Assembly (NCBI GenBank): GCA_964450405.1
Contig: CAYVCQ010000006.1
Location: 1 to 64,000, forward strand
Reading direction: 5' to 3'
From: WRGT01 sp964450405
GTDB lineage: Bacteria > Spirochaetota > UBA4802 > UBA5550
Length of the DNA: 64,000 nt
A program made the translations under genes and the position numbers. A model generated the notes under the pieces. That model ran no database searches. It had not been told where the DNA came from and was given only the letters and a program-made list of their open reading frames with translations. Positions 44,296 through 54,107 of this stretch are shown here, piece after piece. Position 1 is the first letter of the stretch; every line of letters begins with the position of its first letter.

Positions 44296-45228
44296 ATGAG
44301 ATATTTTATTAAATTAGATGGTGTTTTGTTTATACTCTTATTTTTAGCAATATTATCTTGCGGAGGCGGTTCCGGTTCTAATTCGCCGGCAGGCAGTACT
44401 GATGTTTCGATGCCGGATCTTGTAGGTCACTGGGCACTTAAAGATTCATTTGTTAATCTGCAGAACAATGCAGTTGGAGCATGGAGAGGTACATGGTTTG
44501 AAAGTCCAGAAACTGCGGTTACTCCGGAATTTGTAACAGAGGGAGATAGAACCGGGTTGCATTTTCGCTATACAGCAAATGTTGTAGAGTTAATAGAGAG
44601 CGGCGATTGGTTTGATCCTGAAAAAAATGGTACTCAGTCAGAATTAAATATATCAGATTATGTTACTGTATCTTTCTGGATTTTCTGGGATACTGATACG
44701 ATGAAAGATTATCATGGCAATAATGATCCTGAAGGAAACCAGATTCCTGATGACCACATTGCTATTGCAATGAATATAATAAGTAAGTCTGTATGGTTTA
44801 AGCATGGGTGGCAGATCAGGTATGATCAATCTTGGGCTAGTGATGGAGGTGCCAGCGTTGTTAAGTTATATATACATCATAACGGCACAATGGAAACATT
44901 ACCTATCATCACAAATTTTACTAATTACCGCGGACAATGGGTAAATATTGCTGTTTCAATAGACAATGTGAAAAAGGAAGTATTCACATATGTAAACGGA
45001 GTAGCAACAGGCGCCTCTCCTCAAACTTATACAACATCTTTTGTTCCGGTTCCAGGGGATTTTAATCAAGCTGATCCGGGTAATGAATATTATACCGGGC
45101 ATCTTGCTATAGGTTCCTTTTCTCATCCCTGGGGAGGTTTCTCTGTTAATGGAAAAATGAGCGATGTACGGATTTATCATGGATTGATCGATGATGTACA
45201 GGCTAAATATTTATATAATCTTAAGTAA
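44296..45228 (+). CDS. Lipoprotein with LamG/concanavalin A-like domain
   Basis: A 310-residue lipoprotein; lipobox ILSC is followed by a Gly/Ser-rich tether (GGGSGSNSPAGS). The body (about 35-310) is one LamG-like jelly roll: LVGHWALKDSF, DYVTVSFWIFWD, RGQWVNIAVSIDNVKKEVFTYVNG and KMSDVRIYHGLIDD are characteristic strands. Such domains bind sugars or proteins at the cell surface. AAGGA lies about 10 bases before the ATG. It sits between two terminators and so is monocistronic. Confidence 0.8.
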   Translation: MRYFIKLDGVLFILLFLAILSCGGGSGSNSPAGSTDVSMPDLVGHWALKDSFVNLQNNAVGAWRGTWFESPETAVTPEFVTEGDRTGLHFRYTANVVELIESGDWFDPEKNGTQSELNISDYVTVSFWIFWDTDTMKDYHGNNDPEGNQIPDDHIAIAMNIISKSVWFKHGWQIRYDQSWASDGGASVVKLYIHHNGTMETLPIITNFTNYRGQWVNIAVSIDNVKKEVFTYVNGVATGASPQTYTTSFVPVPGDFNQADPGNEYYTGHLAIGSFSHPWGGFSVNGKMSDVRIYHGLIDDVQAKYLYNLK

Positions 45229-45247
45229 TTAAAAAATTCGCTGAATT

Positions 45248-45283
45248 AAAAAAAGCATCCTGACTTTCCTGGATGCTTTTTTT
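45248..45283. terminator. Bidirectional intrinsic terminator
   Basis: AAAAAAAGCATCC (45248-45260) and GGATGCTTTTTTT (45271-45283) pair perfectly. A T-run follows the GC stem on either strand. It serves the LamG-like gene and the convergent flippase gene. Confidence 0.85.
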
Positions 45284-45323
45284 ATGTATAATAATATAAT
45301 TTCATTATATTATTTGATTAAAA

Positions 45324-46778
45324 TCAAATTGCACTAAGATTAATTTTCCTTTCTGTAATATTAATTATTCCTTTTGCAATTAAAACCGTCACCATAAAAA
45401 ATAAGAAAATAAATCCTTCTCCAAGCAGATAGAGAAACGGAGAATTAGTAAAATGGATGATATTGATTGTATAAATTGTTAATATCGCGAAATAGATTGC
45501 TGAGATAAGAAAGATAAATTTCATTTTTATAAAATAACCCGACATTGTCATTTTTAGTTCTTTGAACAAACCTGCTTTCATTGTTAATATACTCAACATC
45601 CATATTATAGTAAAAGCAGATGCCATTCCTTTGATGCCGAAATATTTTGTTGCAAAGAAACCAAATAAGAGAAGAGATAGAGTTACTATAGTTCTTAATA
45701 CATTGATAAAATTTATTTTATTCAGAGTCATCATCAATGCTTCATCTGCAAATGAGAAGCTTAAAAAGACCAGATAAACAGCCAGAATTTTTACTATCAC
45801 AGCCGCCTCTATCCATTCTTTATTTAAAAAAAGAAGAATAAAGGATTCTATTCCGAAAAATATGCTGATAATAAGCGGTATCAGTATCAAACCTCCGAAA
45901 CGTGTAAGTTTAATATAGTTATCTCTCATTTTTTCAAAATCATTTTTTATTAAATGAAATGCCGGGAATAGCATCCTCCCAATGATCTGATACATTTTCA
46001 TTATCGGATAGTTGGATATTCTGAATGCAAGGCTGTAAATACCGAGCATTGAGGCTCCAGCCAGTTTCCCGACAAGAAGAAAATCCATATTGCCGTTTAA
46101 AAAAACGTTTAGGTTCTGATATGTAAATTTTAAACCGGATTTGAAAAATTCTTTAAATCTGGAAAATGAAAAGATCATTTTGGGACGCCATTCTGTCCAG
46201 TATATAAGTAGAATTGTTTTCACCAGATAACTTAGCAATATCTGAACTACTAAAGCCCACACTCCATATCCCATCACGGCAAGAGTAATACCGGCACTTA
46301 CCGATAATATAATACTGATTATATTCGATTGGACTATAACCTGGTAGTTCAGTTTTTTTTCTTCCAGAATTTCATTTACGATTGAGATGGGAACAAGCAG
46401 AAATTGTAAAAAAAGTATTCTTGATATTAGTATCAGTGAATCATTATGATAAAAAAGTGCAATTAGCGGTGAGGCAAAAAATCCGAGAGCATATAATATA
46501 GAAGATATAAATATCAGACCCCAAAAGGCAGTGCTGCAGTCAATTTCATCAATGGTTTTTTTCTGGATAAGCGTGGGGGAAAATCCGAATTCACAAAAAA
46601 AACTCAAGAAACCTATAATGACTCCCACCTGGCCCACAACGCCAAAATCGCCCGGAGTAAGATATCGGGCTAAAATAATTGTAAATACAAAATTTAAAAT
46701 CTGGGAGCCAACTTGGGAAATAGAATTCCAGAATGCACCCTTGAGCAGTTTATTTTTTAAAGATGATGTAATTTCCAT
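45324..46778 (-). CDS. Wzx-type polysaccharide flippase (MOP superfamily)
   Basis: A 484-residue inner-membrane protein with about fourteen helices. The N-terminal block (GAFWNSISQVGSQILNFV, then TPGDFGVVGQ) is typical of the PST/oligosaccharide flippase family. It turns lipid-linked repeat units to the outer face of the inner membrane. It starts 6 bases after the stop of a glycosyltransferase gene and is the last gene of the leftward heptose block, with a strong terminator downstream. Confidence 0.9.
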   Translation of the reverse strand: MEITSSLKNKLLKGAFWNSISQVGSQILNFVFTIILARYLTPGDFGVVGQVGVIIGFLSFFCEFGFSPTLIQKKTIDEIDCSTAFWGLIFISSILYALGFFASPLIALFYHNDSLILISRILFLQFLLVPISIVNEILEEKKLNYQVIVQSNIISIILSVSAGITLAVMGYGVWALVVQILLSYLVKTILLIYWTEWRPKMIFSFSRFKEFFKSGLKFTYQNLNVFLNGNMDFLLVGKLAGASMLGIYSLAFRISNYPIMKMYQIIGRMLFPAFHLIKNDFEKMRDNYIKLTRFGGLILIPLIISIFFGIESFILLFLNKEWIEAAVIVKILAVYLVFLSFSFADEALMMTLNKINFINVLRTIVTLSLLLFGFFATKYFGIKGMASAFTIIWMLSILTMKAGLFKELKMTMSGYFIKMKFIFLISAIYFAILTIYTINIIHFTNSPFLYLLGEGFIFLFFMVTVLIAKGIINITERKINLSAI

Positions 46779-46783
46779 TTTGA

Positions 46784-47668
46784 TTATGCTCTGTATTTGA
46801 AGTGGTATTTTATAATAAGTACGAATTCAATAATCGAACGTAATAAGGCTGTTATTTTTTCACCGGCACCACCACGTTCCTGAATGCATATTTTTAAAAT
46901 ATATTTTATATGAGATGCAGCTGCTCTTACCACTCTGATATTTTCTTTCAAAGGTGTCCGCTTGTTGCTGACGAGATCATTCTTTAATATATTGTAAAAA
47001 CGACGTGCAAATAATGCGCATGAATCCTTATGGCTGTGATAAACACTTGCCGAGGGAACATAAAGTATTTTAAATCCAGACTTGAGCATCTCCTCTGCCC
47101 AGTAGAAGTCTTCAGAAGAAGGGATGGTGAGGAATGGTGTTTTCTCCCAACAGGATTTTCTAATGCAGCTGGATACATTGCTGAAGGAAAGATCAGAATT
47201 TCCAGGTAGTGTAAATGAACGCGGTTCTCTGTCGAATGTCTTAAAAATACGTACTTTTTCCATAAAGAGGGCATCAGGCCAGGCGACCTGTCTTGAATAT
47301 GTTCCGGCAACTTTCGGATCATCGAATCCTTTAATCAGCTCATGAAGGAAATCTTCACTTCTGGGGATTGAGTGAGCAGAAAGTATTACGATAAGATCTT
47401 TTTTTAGTGCTTCGATGCCAGTATTTAGTGAACCGCCATAGTTGAATTCGGCTTTCGGGATTTCAAGCAGTGTACACCCTTCTTTTTGTGAAATCTCAAT
47501 TGTCCCATCAGTTGAATAGCTGTCTATCACAAGTATTTCCATCGATTCAATAAGATCACTCTTCTGTTTTTTAAGCATCTCTATACAGCGACCCAGGAAG
47601 TTTGCTTCATTCCAGGTCCTTATTGCAATCCCGATAGAATACTTATTTTGTTTGGTTTTCATTTTCAT
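46784..47668 (-). CDS. GT2-family glycosyltransferase (rhamnosyltransferase-like)
   Basis: A 294-residue GT-A fold enzyme: IAIRTWNEANFLGRCIEML opens the nucleotide-binding fold, VIDSYSTDGTIEI holds the first acidic motif, and ILSAHSIPRSEDFL replaces the DXD region as in rhamnosyltransferase-type GT2 members. SSEDFYWAEEML supplies the ED catalytic motif. Donor and acceptor are unknown. It is probably co-transcribed with the flippase. No ribosome site is obvious. Confidence 0.85.
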   Translation of the reverse strand: MKMKTKQNKYSIGIAIRTWNEANFLGRCIEMLKKQKSDLIESMEILVIDSYSTDGTIEISQKEGCTLLEIPKAEFNYGGSLNTGIEALKKDLIVILSAHSIPRSEDFLHELIKGFDDPKVAGTYSRQVAWPDALFMEKVRIFKTFDREPRSFTLPGNSDLSFSNVSSCIRKSCWEKTPFLTIPSSEDFYWAEEMLKSGFKILYVPSASVYHSHKDSCALFARRFYNILKNDLVSNKRTPLKENIRVVRAAASHIKYILKICIQERGGAGEKITALLRSIIEFVLIIKYHFKYRA

Positions 47669-47858
47669 TTTTTAAATCCGGAATAGTTATATTATAAATA
47701 CAGGATAATTCTATGTAATGCAACGGTTAACATTAGAATTTACTAGAAAAATAAATTTAAGCGAGGATACTATCTCTGCCTTCAGCTGTGTATACAGGGA
47801 GATGATAAGGGAATTAGTATTTCACCTGACTCGATTAGATGTTTATATTCTACACAAA

Positions 47859-48431
47859 CTATTTGTTTTTGATAAAACCGTCAAGCACTTTCATTGTCAA
47901 GTGACCGAGGATCATGTGGATATCTTCTGATATCTGCATATCTTTAATATTTGCATTTACGCTAATTTTTGCAATTTTCTTGAGTAATCCGCCATCATAT
48001 CCTGTAATCCCTACTGTGGTATTTCCCCGTGCATTAGCATATTCAATTGCTTTTATAACATTTTTTGAATTACCGCTACCCGAAATTCCTATTGCTATAT
48101 CATTATCTTTGATAAAATTTTTCATCTGTTCGATAAACACATCATCATATGAAGTGTCGTTAGAATAAGCCGATACTGTGGAGAAATTATCTGTTAAAGC
48201 CATTACCCTGAAACGTTTCTCAAGACCGTAACTGATCCCTTTATTTAGATCGGTAGCGAAGTGTGAGGCTGTCGCAGCACTTCCACCGTTTCCGAAAATA
48301 AAAATGGTAGAGTCATTTTCGTAGGCCGTCATGAGGGTTTCGAGATACTTATCTATCTCGTTCTTGTCCATTGCGCTTATTGTATCTTGTAGTATTTGCA
48401 GATAATTTGTTATTGGTTTTTCAAATTTCAT
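47859..48431 (-). CDS. gmhA: Sedoheptulose-7-phosphate isomerase
   Basis: A 190-residue SIS-domain enzyme that converts sedoheptulose 7-phosphate to D-glycero-D-manno-heptose 7-phosphate, the first heptose step. FGNGGSAATASHFATDL is the GmhA signature, and GISGSGNSKNVIKAIEYA is the second SIS motif. It lies in order after the kinase, nucleotidyltransferase/phosphatase and epimerase genes. AGAGGA precedes the ATG at about 7 bases. Identification is firm from motif plus context. Confidence 0.93.
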   Translation of the reverse strand: MKFEKPITNYLQILQDTISAMDKNEIDKYLETLMTAYENDSTIFIFGNGGSAATASHFATDLNKGISYGLEKRFRVMALTDNFSTVSAYSNDTSYDDVFIEQMKNFIKDNDIAIGISGSGNSKNVIKAIEYANARGNTTVGITGYDGGLLKKIAKISVNANIKDMQISEDIHMILGHLTMKVLDGFIKNK

Positions 48432-48442
48432 ATACTTTCCTC

Positions 48443-49420
48443 TTACGTGTAATATATAATTGATGTGCCGGCTTCATCAAATCTGAAGCTGAATTCTTCC
48501 AGCTCTGACATGGCGTTACGCAGCTTTTCCTGATTTTCTTTTTTTACATAGAACAGTAAAAATCCGCCTCCTCCTGCACCGAGAAGCTTTCCTCCGCTTG
48601 CACCGTTTTTCAGGCCGATATCGTAGAAATGATCAATACGCTCATTGGAAATACCGCTGGCAAGTTCCTTTTTGTATAGCCACCCGGAGTGAAGAATTTC
48701 TCCGAAACAATCGATGTTGTTATTTTGAAGTTCGCGTTTCAGATCGCTGGCAAGAGCAACCATTTTTTTTGTATTTTCTATTTTTGCGGTGTCGCCTATA
48801 ATGTTACTGCTCTGTTCTTTAAGTATCGTGCTTGCTGAACGGGTATCACCAAGATAGAACATGAGAAGATTCTCCTCGAGTTCCCTGTAGCGTTCCTTTT
48901 TCAGTATAATCTTTTCTACGGTAACGGTATCGTTCCTTGTAAATTCAATATAATTAATTCCACCCACAGCTGCAGCATACTGATCCTGTTTTCCTATCGG
49001 TTCCCCGAGTTTTTTTATCTCTATGTCGCATGCGTATTTAGCAATATCTTCTTTACACATATATTTTCCGGTATATGCATTACACAGGCTGGTCATTCCC
49101 ACTGTGAATGATGACGAAGAGCCGAGACCGGTTCCTGAAGGGATATCCGCACTGGAGTTAAAATCAACTCCGGAAATATTATAGTCCTTGAAAACCTGTT
49201 TGATTATTCTGTGCTGTATCTTATCCACTGAATCGACCAGTTCGTGTGCAGAATATTTCAGTAGAAATTTTTTATCATGGAAGTATGGATGCATTGAAAG
49301 ATAAACGTATTTATCGATCGAAACACTTAGAACTGCACCGCCATAATTTAAATAAAAATTTTCGAGATCGCTTCCGCCACCTGCGAAACTTATGCGAAAA
49401 GGTGTTCTGCTTATTATCAT
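48443..49420 (-). CDS. hddA: D-glycero-alpha-D-manno-heptose 7-phosphate kinase
   Basis: A 325-residue GHMP kinase: RTPFRISFAGGGSDLENF at the N-terminus and the ATP loop IPSGTGLGSSSSFTVG match HddA. KLLGAGGGGFLLFY is the C-terminal GHMP motif. It adds phosphate at C1, giving heptose 1,7-bisphosphate. Its ATG overlaps the stop of the upstream fusion gene by 4 bases and it ends 11 bases before gmhA. Confidence 0.93.
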   Translation of the reverse strand: MIISRTPFRISFAGGGSDLENFYLNYGGAVLSVSIDKYVYLSMHPYFHDKKFLLKYSAHELVDSVDKIQHRIIKQVFKDYNISGVDFNSSADIPSGTGLGSSSSFTVGMTSLCNAYTGKYMCKEDIAKYACDIEIKKLGEPIGKQDQYAAAVGGINYIEFTRNDTVTVEKIILKKERYRELEENLLMFYLGDTRSASTILKEQSSNIIGDTAKIENTKKMVALASDLKRELQNNNIDCFGEILHSGWLYKKELASGISNERIDHFYDIGLKNGASGGKLLGAGGGGFLLFYVKKENQEKLRNAMSELEEFSFRFDEAGTSIIYYT

Positions 49421-50715
49421 AATTCCTCGAGTATATAATCTACAGCTTCCGGCATTGCATTAAAAATATAATCAGGCTCAACCGGATATTTATCTTTATC
49501 TACACCATTATGGCCGGTTTTAACTAAAATTGTTTTGAGCCCGGCGTTCTTTCCTGCCATTACATCAACGTAACGGTCTCCAATAAAGTACGAATTTTCT
49601 AAGTCGATATTAAAGTCTCTATCCGCATTAAATATAAGCTGTGGTTTCGGTTTTCTGCAATTACAATTTATTTTAAGTTCCGGTATTTCGCCGGGGTGAC
49701 CGCCATCAGGGTGGTGAGGGCAAAAATATAAACCGTTAAGATATGCTCCTTCAATTCCCAGAAGAGTATCAAGTTTTTTGTGAATTTCGTGTAAAGTTTC
49801 AAATGTAAAAAAACCCTTTGAAAGACCCGGCTGATTGGTTATGGCAATGGCCAGGTATTCAGATTTATTAATTTTTCTGATAGCTGATGCTACTCCCTCC
49901 ATCAGTTCAAATTGGTCGGGTACTCTCATATCTCCAACTTCCTTGTTGATTACGCCGTCCCGATCAAGAAATATTGCTCTTCTTTTATTCGATCGGTTCA
50001 GCCGTGCAACCTTTCCTGACATCAGGTCATGTTTTGTTTTTTCAAACCTTTCCGGAGTTCCCATGTCTTTGATGTACTCGGCAGTACGGTAAGCTCGCAA
50101 TCTTTCTCCTTGTTGTAGAAGGGCGGGGAATATTTCATTTCCGAAATCCGAGGACCTGTCATCTGGTATGAATTTAAAAATTTCAGGACTAAGAATGTAA
50201 AGAGCTGCATTTACCAGGTTTTTGTAATACCTGTTCTCAGGATGTGGTTTAGGGAAAAACGCTGTCACTCTGCCTTCATCATCTGCATCAAGAAGGTCGC
50301 TGTCATGAGGGTGATCATTAGGGTGTACAAGAAGGGAAGCTATACTACTCTCTCTCATATCAAATTTTAAAAATTCATCAATATCAATATCAACAATTGT
50401 GTCTCCATAGAAAACCAGGAATCTGTCAGAAATGATATTCTGAAGTTGTTTAACAGCACCCCCGGTTCCCATGGGTTTATCTTCTACTATGTGTGTAATC
50501 TTTACACCGAATCTTTCACCATTGCCGAAATAGTCTATGATAACTTCAGACAAATGTCCTGAGAGGATATATATTTCAGCTATACCATATCTTTTTGCAA
50601 GTTCAATCTGGTATTGTAGAAGTGGTTTCCCATCAATGGAAACCATTGGTTTCGGAATATCTTTTAATCCCAGCCTGGTTCCCTTTCCTCCTGCTATTAT
50701 TGCAAGTTTTATCAT
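49417..50715 (-). CDS. hddC-gmhB: Fusion of heptose-1-phosphate guanylyltransferase (HddC) and heptose-bisphosphate phosphatase (GmhB)
   Basis: A 432-residue bifunctional protein. Residues 1 to about 225 are a sugar nucleotidyltransferase: IIAGGKGTRLGLKDIPKPM, then FYGDTIVDID. Residues about 245-430 are a HAD-IIIA phosphatase: FLDRDGVINKE with the nucleophile Asp, the zinc loop CPHHPDGG...CNCRKPKP, and YFIGDRYVDVMAG. Together they remove the 7-phosphate and activate the sugar as GDP-heptose. Guanylyl rather than adenylyl transfer is inferred from HddA next door. It overlaps both neighbours by 4 bases. Confidence 0.9.
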   Translation of the reverse strand: MIKLAIIAGGKGTRLGLKDIPKPMVSIDGKPLLQYQIELAKRYGIAEIYILSGHLSEVIIDYFGNGERFGVKITHIVEDKPMGTGGAVKQLQNIISDRFLVFYGDTIVDIDIDEFLKFDMRESSIASLLVHPNDHPHDSDLLDADDEGRVTAFFPKPHPENRYYKNLVNAALYILSPEIFKFIPDDRSSDFGNEIFPALLQQGERLRAYRTAEYIKDMGTPERFEKTKHDLMSGKVARLNRSNKRRAIFLDRDGVINKEVGDMRVPDQFELMEGVASAIRKINKSEYLAIAITNQPGLSKGFFTFETLHEIHKKLDTLLGIEGAYLNGLYFCPHHPDGGHPGEIPELKINCNCRKPKPQLIFNADRDFNIDLENSYFIGDRYVDVMAGKNAGLKTILVKTGHNGVDKDKYPVEPDYIFNAMPEAVDYILEEL

Positions 50716-51650
50716 TCTTTCCCCAGTATTTTTCTTATAGATATTCTGACTGCTTCATCTGAAGTATATTTAGCCTGCCATCCGAAATTATTTATTTTTT
50801 CAAGACTGTAGTCAAATTCAGGGACATCGCCAACCCAGCCTCTGCTGCCGCCGGTGTATCTTATCGGTGCCTCAAGACCCATTTCTTCTATTACCATGCG
50901 TGCAATGTCTTTGACTCTGGTTCTTGTGTTAACACCTATGTTGAAATAATTTACATTACCCGTTGAATTTTCCCATACGTAAACTATCGCGTTTACGAGA
51001 TCTTTGACATAAAGATATGGTTTATACTGTTCACCGTTTCCTAACACTTCGAGCTCAGCGGAATTCTTTTCAAGTTTTTTAATGAAGTCGAGAATGACTC
51101 CGTGAGTTGCTCTTTCGCCTACAACATTTGGAAAGCGGGTGATAAACGCCCTGAAGCCGTAATTGTTTGCGAAAGAGGATATGAATGCCTCCGACGAAAG
51201 TTTGGATGCCCCGTAGTGAGAGACCGGGAAAAGAGGACCATAATCTTCGGTAATTTTTTTATCTGTATCACCATAAATTGCCGAGGTTGAAGCAAAGACG
51301 ATATTTTTAACATTATATTCTCTCATATAAGTCAGAATATTGAATGTTGTCATAAATGTATTGTCAAAATCTATAAGAGGATTCTCAAGACTTTTAGCAA
51401 TATCAGAATTAGCGGCAAGGTGAAAAACTACGTCGAACATCCCATCCTTGAATATTTGTTTCATTGCGGGCTGATTTAAAATTTCTTCTTTGCAGAATTT
51501 AAAGTTCTTTTGACTATCAAGATGTTTGATGTTTTCAATTGATCCGAGCATTAAATTATCCACAACAGTTATGTTGTGACCGGCGTTTATCAGTACATCA
51601 CAAAGATGGCTTCCTATAAATCCGGCTCCTCCGGTTATGAGTATTTTCAT
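50712..51650 (-). CDS. NAD-dependent epimerase/dehydratase (extended SDR)
   Basis: A 312-residue sugar-nucleotide SDR enzyme. ITGGAGFIGSHLCD is the NAD loop, ASTSAIYGD and the catalytic YGASK motif follow, and FPNVVGERATHGVILDFI is typical of UDP-glucose 4-epimerase-like enzymes. The adjacent GDP-heptose genes make GDP-heptose a reasonable substrate (epimerase or 4,6-dehydratase), but UDP-hexose epimerisation cannot be excluded. AGAGGT lies about 10 bases before the ATG. First gene of the leftward block. Confidence 0.85.
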   Translation of the reverse strand: MKILITGGAGFIGSHLCDVLINAGHNITVVDNLMLGSIENIKHLDSQKNFKFCKEEILNQPAMKQIFKDGMFDVVFHLAANSDIAKSLENPLIDFDNTFMTTFNILTYMREYNVKNIVFASTSAIYGDTDKKITEDYGPLFPVSHYGASKLSSEAFISSFANNYGFRAFITRFPNVVGERATHGVILDFIKKLEKNSAELEVLGNGEQYKPYLYVKDLVNAIVYVWENSTGNVNYFNIGVNTRTRVKDIARMVIEEMGLEAPIRYTGGSRGWVGDVPEFDYSLEKINNFGWQAKYTSDEAVRISIRKILGKE

Positions 51651-51934
51651 GTTTTTTGCGACCTCTGTTGTTTTTTAAAATAAACAATAAGATCTTTTAA
51701 AAAAATTAAATCAAAATAGTTTATCTTTTATAATATTTAAAGTAATCCTGTTGTGGAGCCCTCTAAAAATCAAGAATAATATTATAAATCATAGGAGAAA
51801 AATCTTTTAAGTACTAATAAAAGCTTGCCAATAACTAAATTGATATAAACAGATGTTGAACTTAAAAGTAATTTTTTTAATCAGATTTTTAAATATAAAT
51901 TTCCTCAGATTATTTCTACCGGAGCAGTTCGAAT

Positions 51935-53086
51935 ATGAGTATTATTTTTTTAACAGAAAATATTTTTGATCCGTCATCAACATTTGTTCGTCGTCATATA
52001 GATGCATTAAAAGATAATATTGTTTGTATAAGCACTCTGCATCAGGAAAAAAGTGAGTATAATTCGGTACCTGTTTATTCTCTGCTTAATTATTTTGTTG
52101 AAAATAATTTTTTAAAAATTTTAAAATTTATTGATAGAATGATTCCGACCCGCTATCGATATAGCGAAATTTATACTTGCCGGAAATCTCTGACAAACTT
52201 ATTAAATATCCATCATGTTGATTGTTGTGTTATCCAATTCGGATGGATGGCATCACGTGCGTATAAAGTTTTAAAAAATAAAAATATACCTTACATAATT
52301 TTGATTCACGGAGAGGATATTCATAATGCTTCAGTGAAACCGAATTTTCCATATTCCAAACGACTACGTACAGCGATTGAACATTCTTTTAAAACATTGA
52401 TGGTCTCAAAAAATGTTTACAGCAAAGCCCTGTTGCTGGGATGCTCAAAGAATAAACTAGAGCTTTTTTATTTGGGTGTACCAGCATCTGATAAAAAAGC
52501 TGATCCGTCGAAAAAGTCTGATACAATCCGGATTTGTAATGTAGGAAGACTTGTATTGGTAAAGGGGCAAATAATTCTTTTAGAAGCAATGAAAATACTG
52601 GTAGAAAAAAAATACTGTGTGAAGCTTACAATAATCGGGGACGGACCTTTAAAAAATGAGTTTGAAAAATGGGTGTTTGAGAATAAACTAACGAATTTCA
52701 TAGACCTAAAAGGATCTCTGGATTACAATAGCGTGACTTCTGAATTATCTGAAAATGATATCTATGTACATTCAAGTGTAACCCTCCCTGATGGAAGTGA
52801 AGAAGCTCTCGGGTTAACAATTCTTGAGGCTATGTCTGTGGGATTGCCGGTCGTTTCATTAAATAATGGTGGAGTCGCTGAAGTTATTTCTGAAAATACC
52901 GGTATTCTTGTCAAACAAAACAACGCCGAAAGTCTGGCTGAAGCAATTGAAATACTCATAAAAGATCCTCTGTTGAGGAAACAACTTGGAGAAGAAGGCG
53001 CCCGAGTAATGGAGACAAGCTTCAACATGACTAACCAAAACGAAATCCTTAAAAAACTCGTATCAGAGATGTGTAAATTTAGCTAA
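51935..53086 (+). CDS. GT4-family glycosyltransferase
   Basis: A 383-residue GT-B fold retaining glycosyltransferase. VGRLVLVKGQIILLEAMKIL is the start of the donor domain, GDGPLKNEFE follows, and SEEALGLTILEAMSVGLPVVSLNNGGVAEVI is the EX7E motif region of GT4. The N-terminal acceptor domain is less conserved. GGAG lies 11 bases before the ATG. It is divergent from the heptose block across 284 bases of AT-rich DNA that probably contains both promoters. Confidence 0.92.
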   Translation: MSIIFLTENIFDPSSTFVRRHIDALKDNIVCISTLHQEKSEYNSVPVYSLLNYFVENNFLKILKFIDRMIPTRYRYSEIYTCRKSLTNLLNIHHVDCCVIQFGWMASRAYKVLKNKNIPYIILIHGEDIHNASVKPNFPYSKRLRTAIEHSFKTLMVSKNVYSKALLLGCSKNKLELFYLGVPASDKKADPSKKSDTIRICNVGRLVLVKGQIILLEAMKILVEKKYCVKLTIIGDGPLKNEFEKWVFENKLTNFIDLKGSLDYNSVTSELSENDIYVHSSVTLPDGSEEALGLTILEAMSVGLPVVSLNNGGVAEVISENTGILVKQNNAESLAEAIEILIKDPLLRKQLGEEGARVMETSFNMTNQNEILKKLVSEMCKFS

Positions 53087-53376
53087 AATTATTTTTAGTT
53101 TTATTTATTGGTAAGTTCTTGACTTTATTGATACATGGATGTTTTCATTAATAATTATTAGAAATATTAATGACAGTATTTTTTGAATTGGCCCTTGCGG
53201 TGGATTGATCGGGTTTCTTTCTCCGTGAGATTAGTGAATTTCTTTCTACCTTCGTGCTACTTCGCTATTGAATGGTATGGAATTACAGAGTTCGGTTACT
53301 CTGTTGCTGCAGAAAGATAATTTTAAAAAATCTTCGCTTCCAATAGAATTGTAAGTCACATATAAAAGGTGGTTTT

Positions 53377-53994
53377 GTGGAAAGTTGCAATAAGATAAAT
53401 AATAAAAGTCGTTATTTTAAATATGATCTTGCCAAATACTACAGCTGGAAATTGGGGGATAATGCTACATTCTTAAGAAAGTTTAAACTTGCATTGTTTT
53501 CTTTTGAACTTCACTGCGTTGCAGCTTTTCGTTTTGATCAATTAACATTCAGATTGTTTAAAAAAAATAAAATCATTGGTATAATCCCGAGAATTATAAG
53601 TCGAATTGTCAGCTTCTTTATACATTTATTTCATCATGTATATATTGAAGCAGAAGCAAATATTGGCCCCGGCTTTTTTATCACACATGCATCTGGAATT
53701 ATGATAGGACCGACTACAATAGGTAAAAATTTTACAGTTTCACATCACACAACAATAGGTTGGGGTTTTGCAGAGGAAGGTGATGGTGTTGCAATTCCGG
53801 TAATTGGTGATAATGTATGGGTAGGCGTAGGAGTGATATTATCAGGAAAAATACAAATTGACAATGATGTTACAATCTCAAGCGGTTCGGTCCTTTCTAA
53901 AAGCATACCAGCAAAGTGTTTAGTCGCTGGAAATCCGGGAAGGATTATTATTCAGGATTATCATAATATTCTTCAATCAAGATTTCAAATGTAA
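53377..53994 (+). CDS. Hexapeptide-repeat acyltransferase (serine acetyltransferase-like)
   Basis: A 205-residue left-handed beta-helix enzyme. About residues 85-195 carry hexapeptide repeats (IEAEANIGPGFFITH, IMIGPTTIGKNFTVSH), then VIGDNVWVGVGVILSG and VLSKSIPAKCLVAGNPGRII. The catalytic His is likely in HASGIMIGP. In this locus it more likely acetylates a sugar than serine, because no cysteine synthase is near. The start is GTG, supported by AAAGGTGG 5 bases upstream. Confidence 0.85.
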   Translation: MESCNKINNKSRYFKYDLAKYYSWKLGDNATFLRKFKLALFSFELHCVAAFRFDQLTFRLFKKNKIIGIIPRIISRIVSFFIHLFHHVYIEAEANIGPGFFITHASGIMIGPTTIGKNFTVSHHTTIGWGFAEEGDGVAIPVIGDNVWVGVGVILSGKIQIDNDVTISSGSVLSKSIPAKCLVAGNPGRIIIQDYHNILQSRFQM

Positions 53995-54107
53995 TTTGAA
54001 ACTTTTGAAATTAATAATATTTATGTGAAAAAATAACGCATTTAGAGAATTATTCTGAAGTAATTGCCTTATAAAGACCAGATTATAAATCGAGGTAACT
54101 CAAAAAA

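Noticed and set aside
47718..47930. Rightward 70-codon ORF at the end of gmhA
   Set aside because: It runs into gmhA on the opposite strand and shows no domain or ribosome site.
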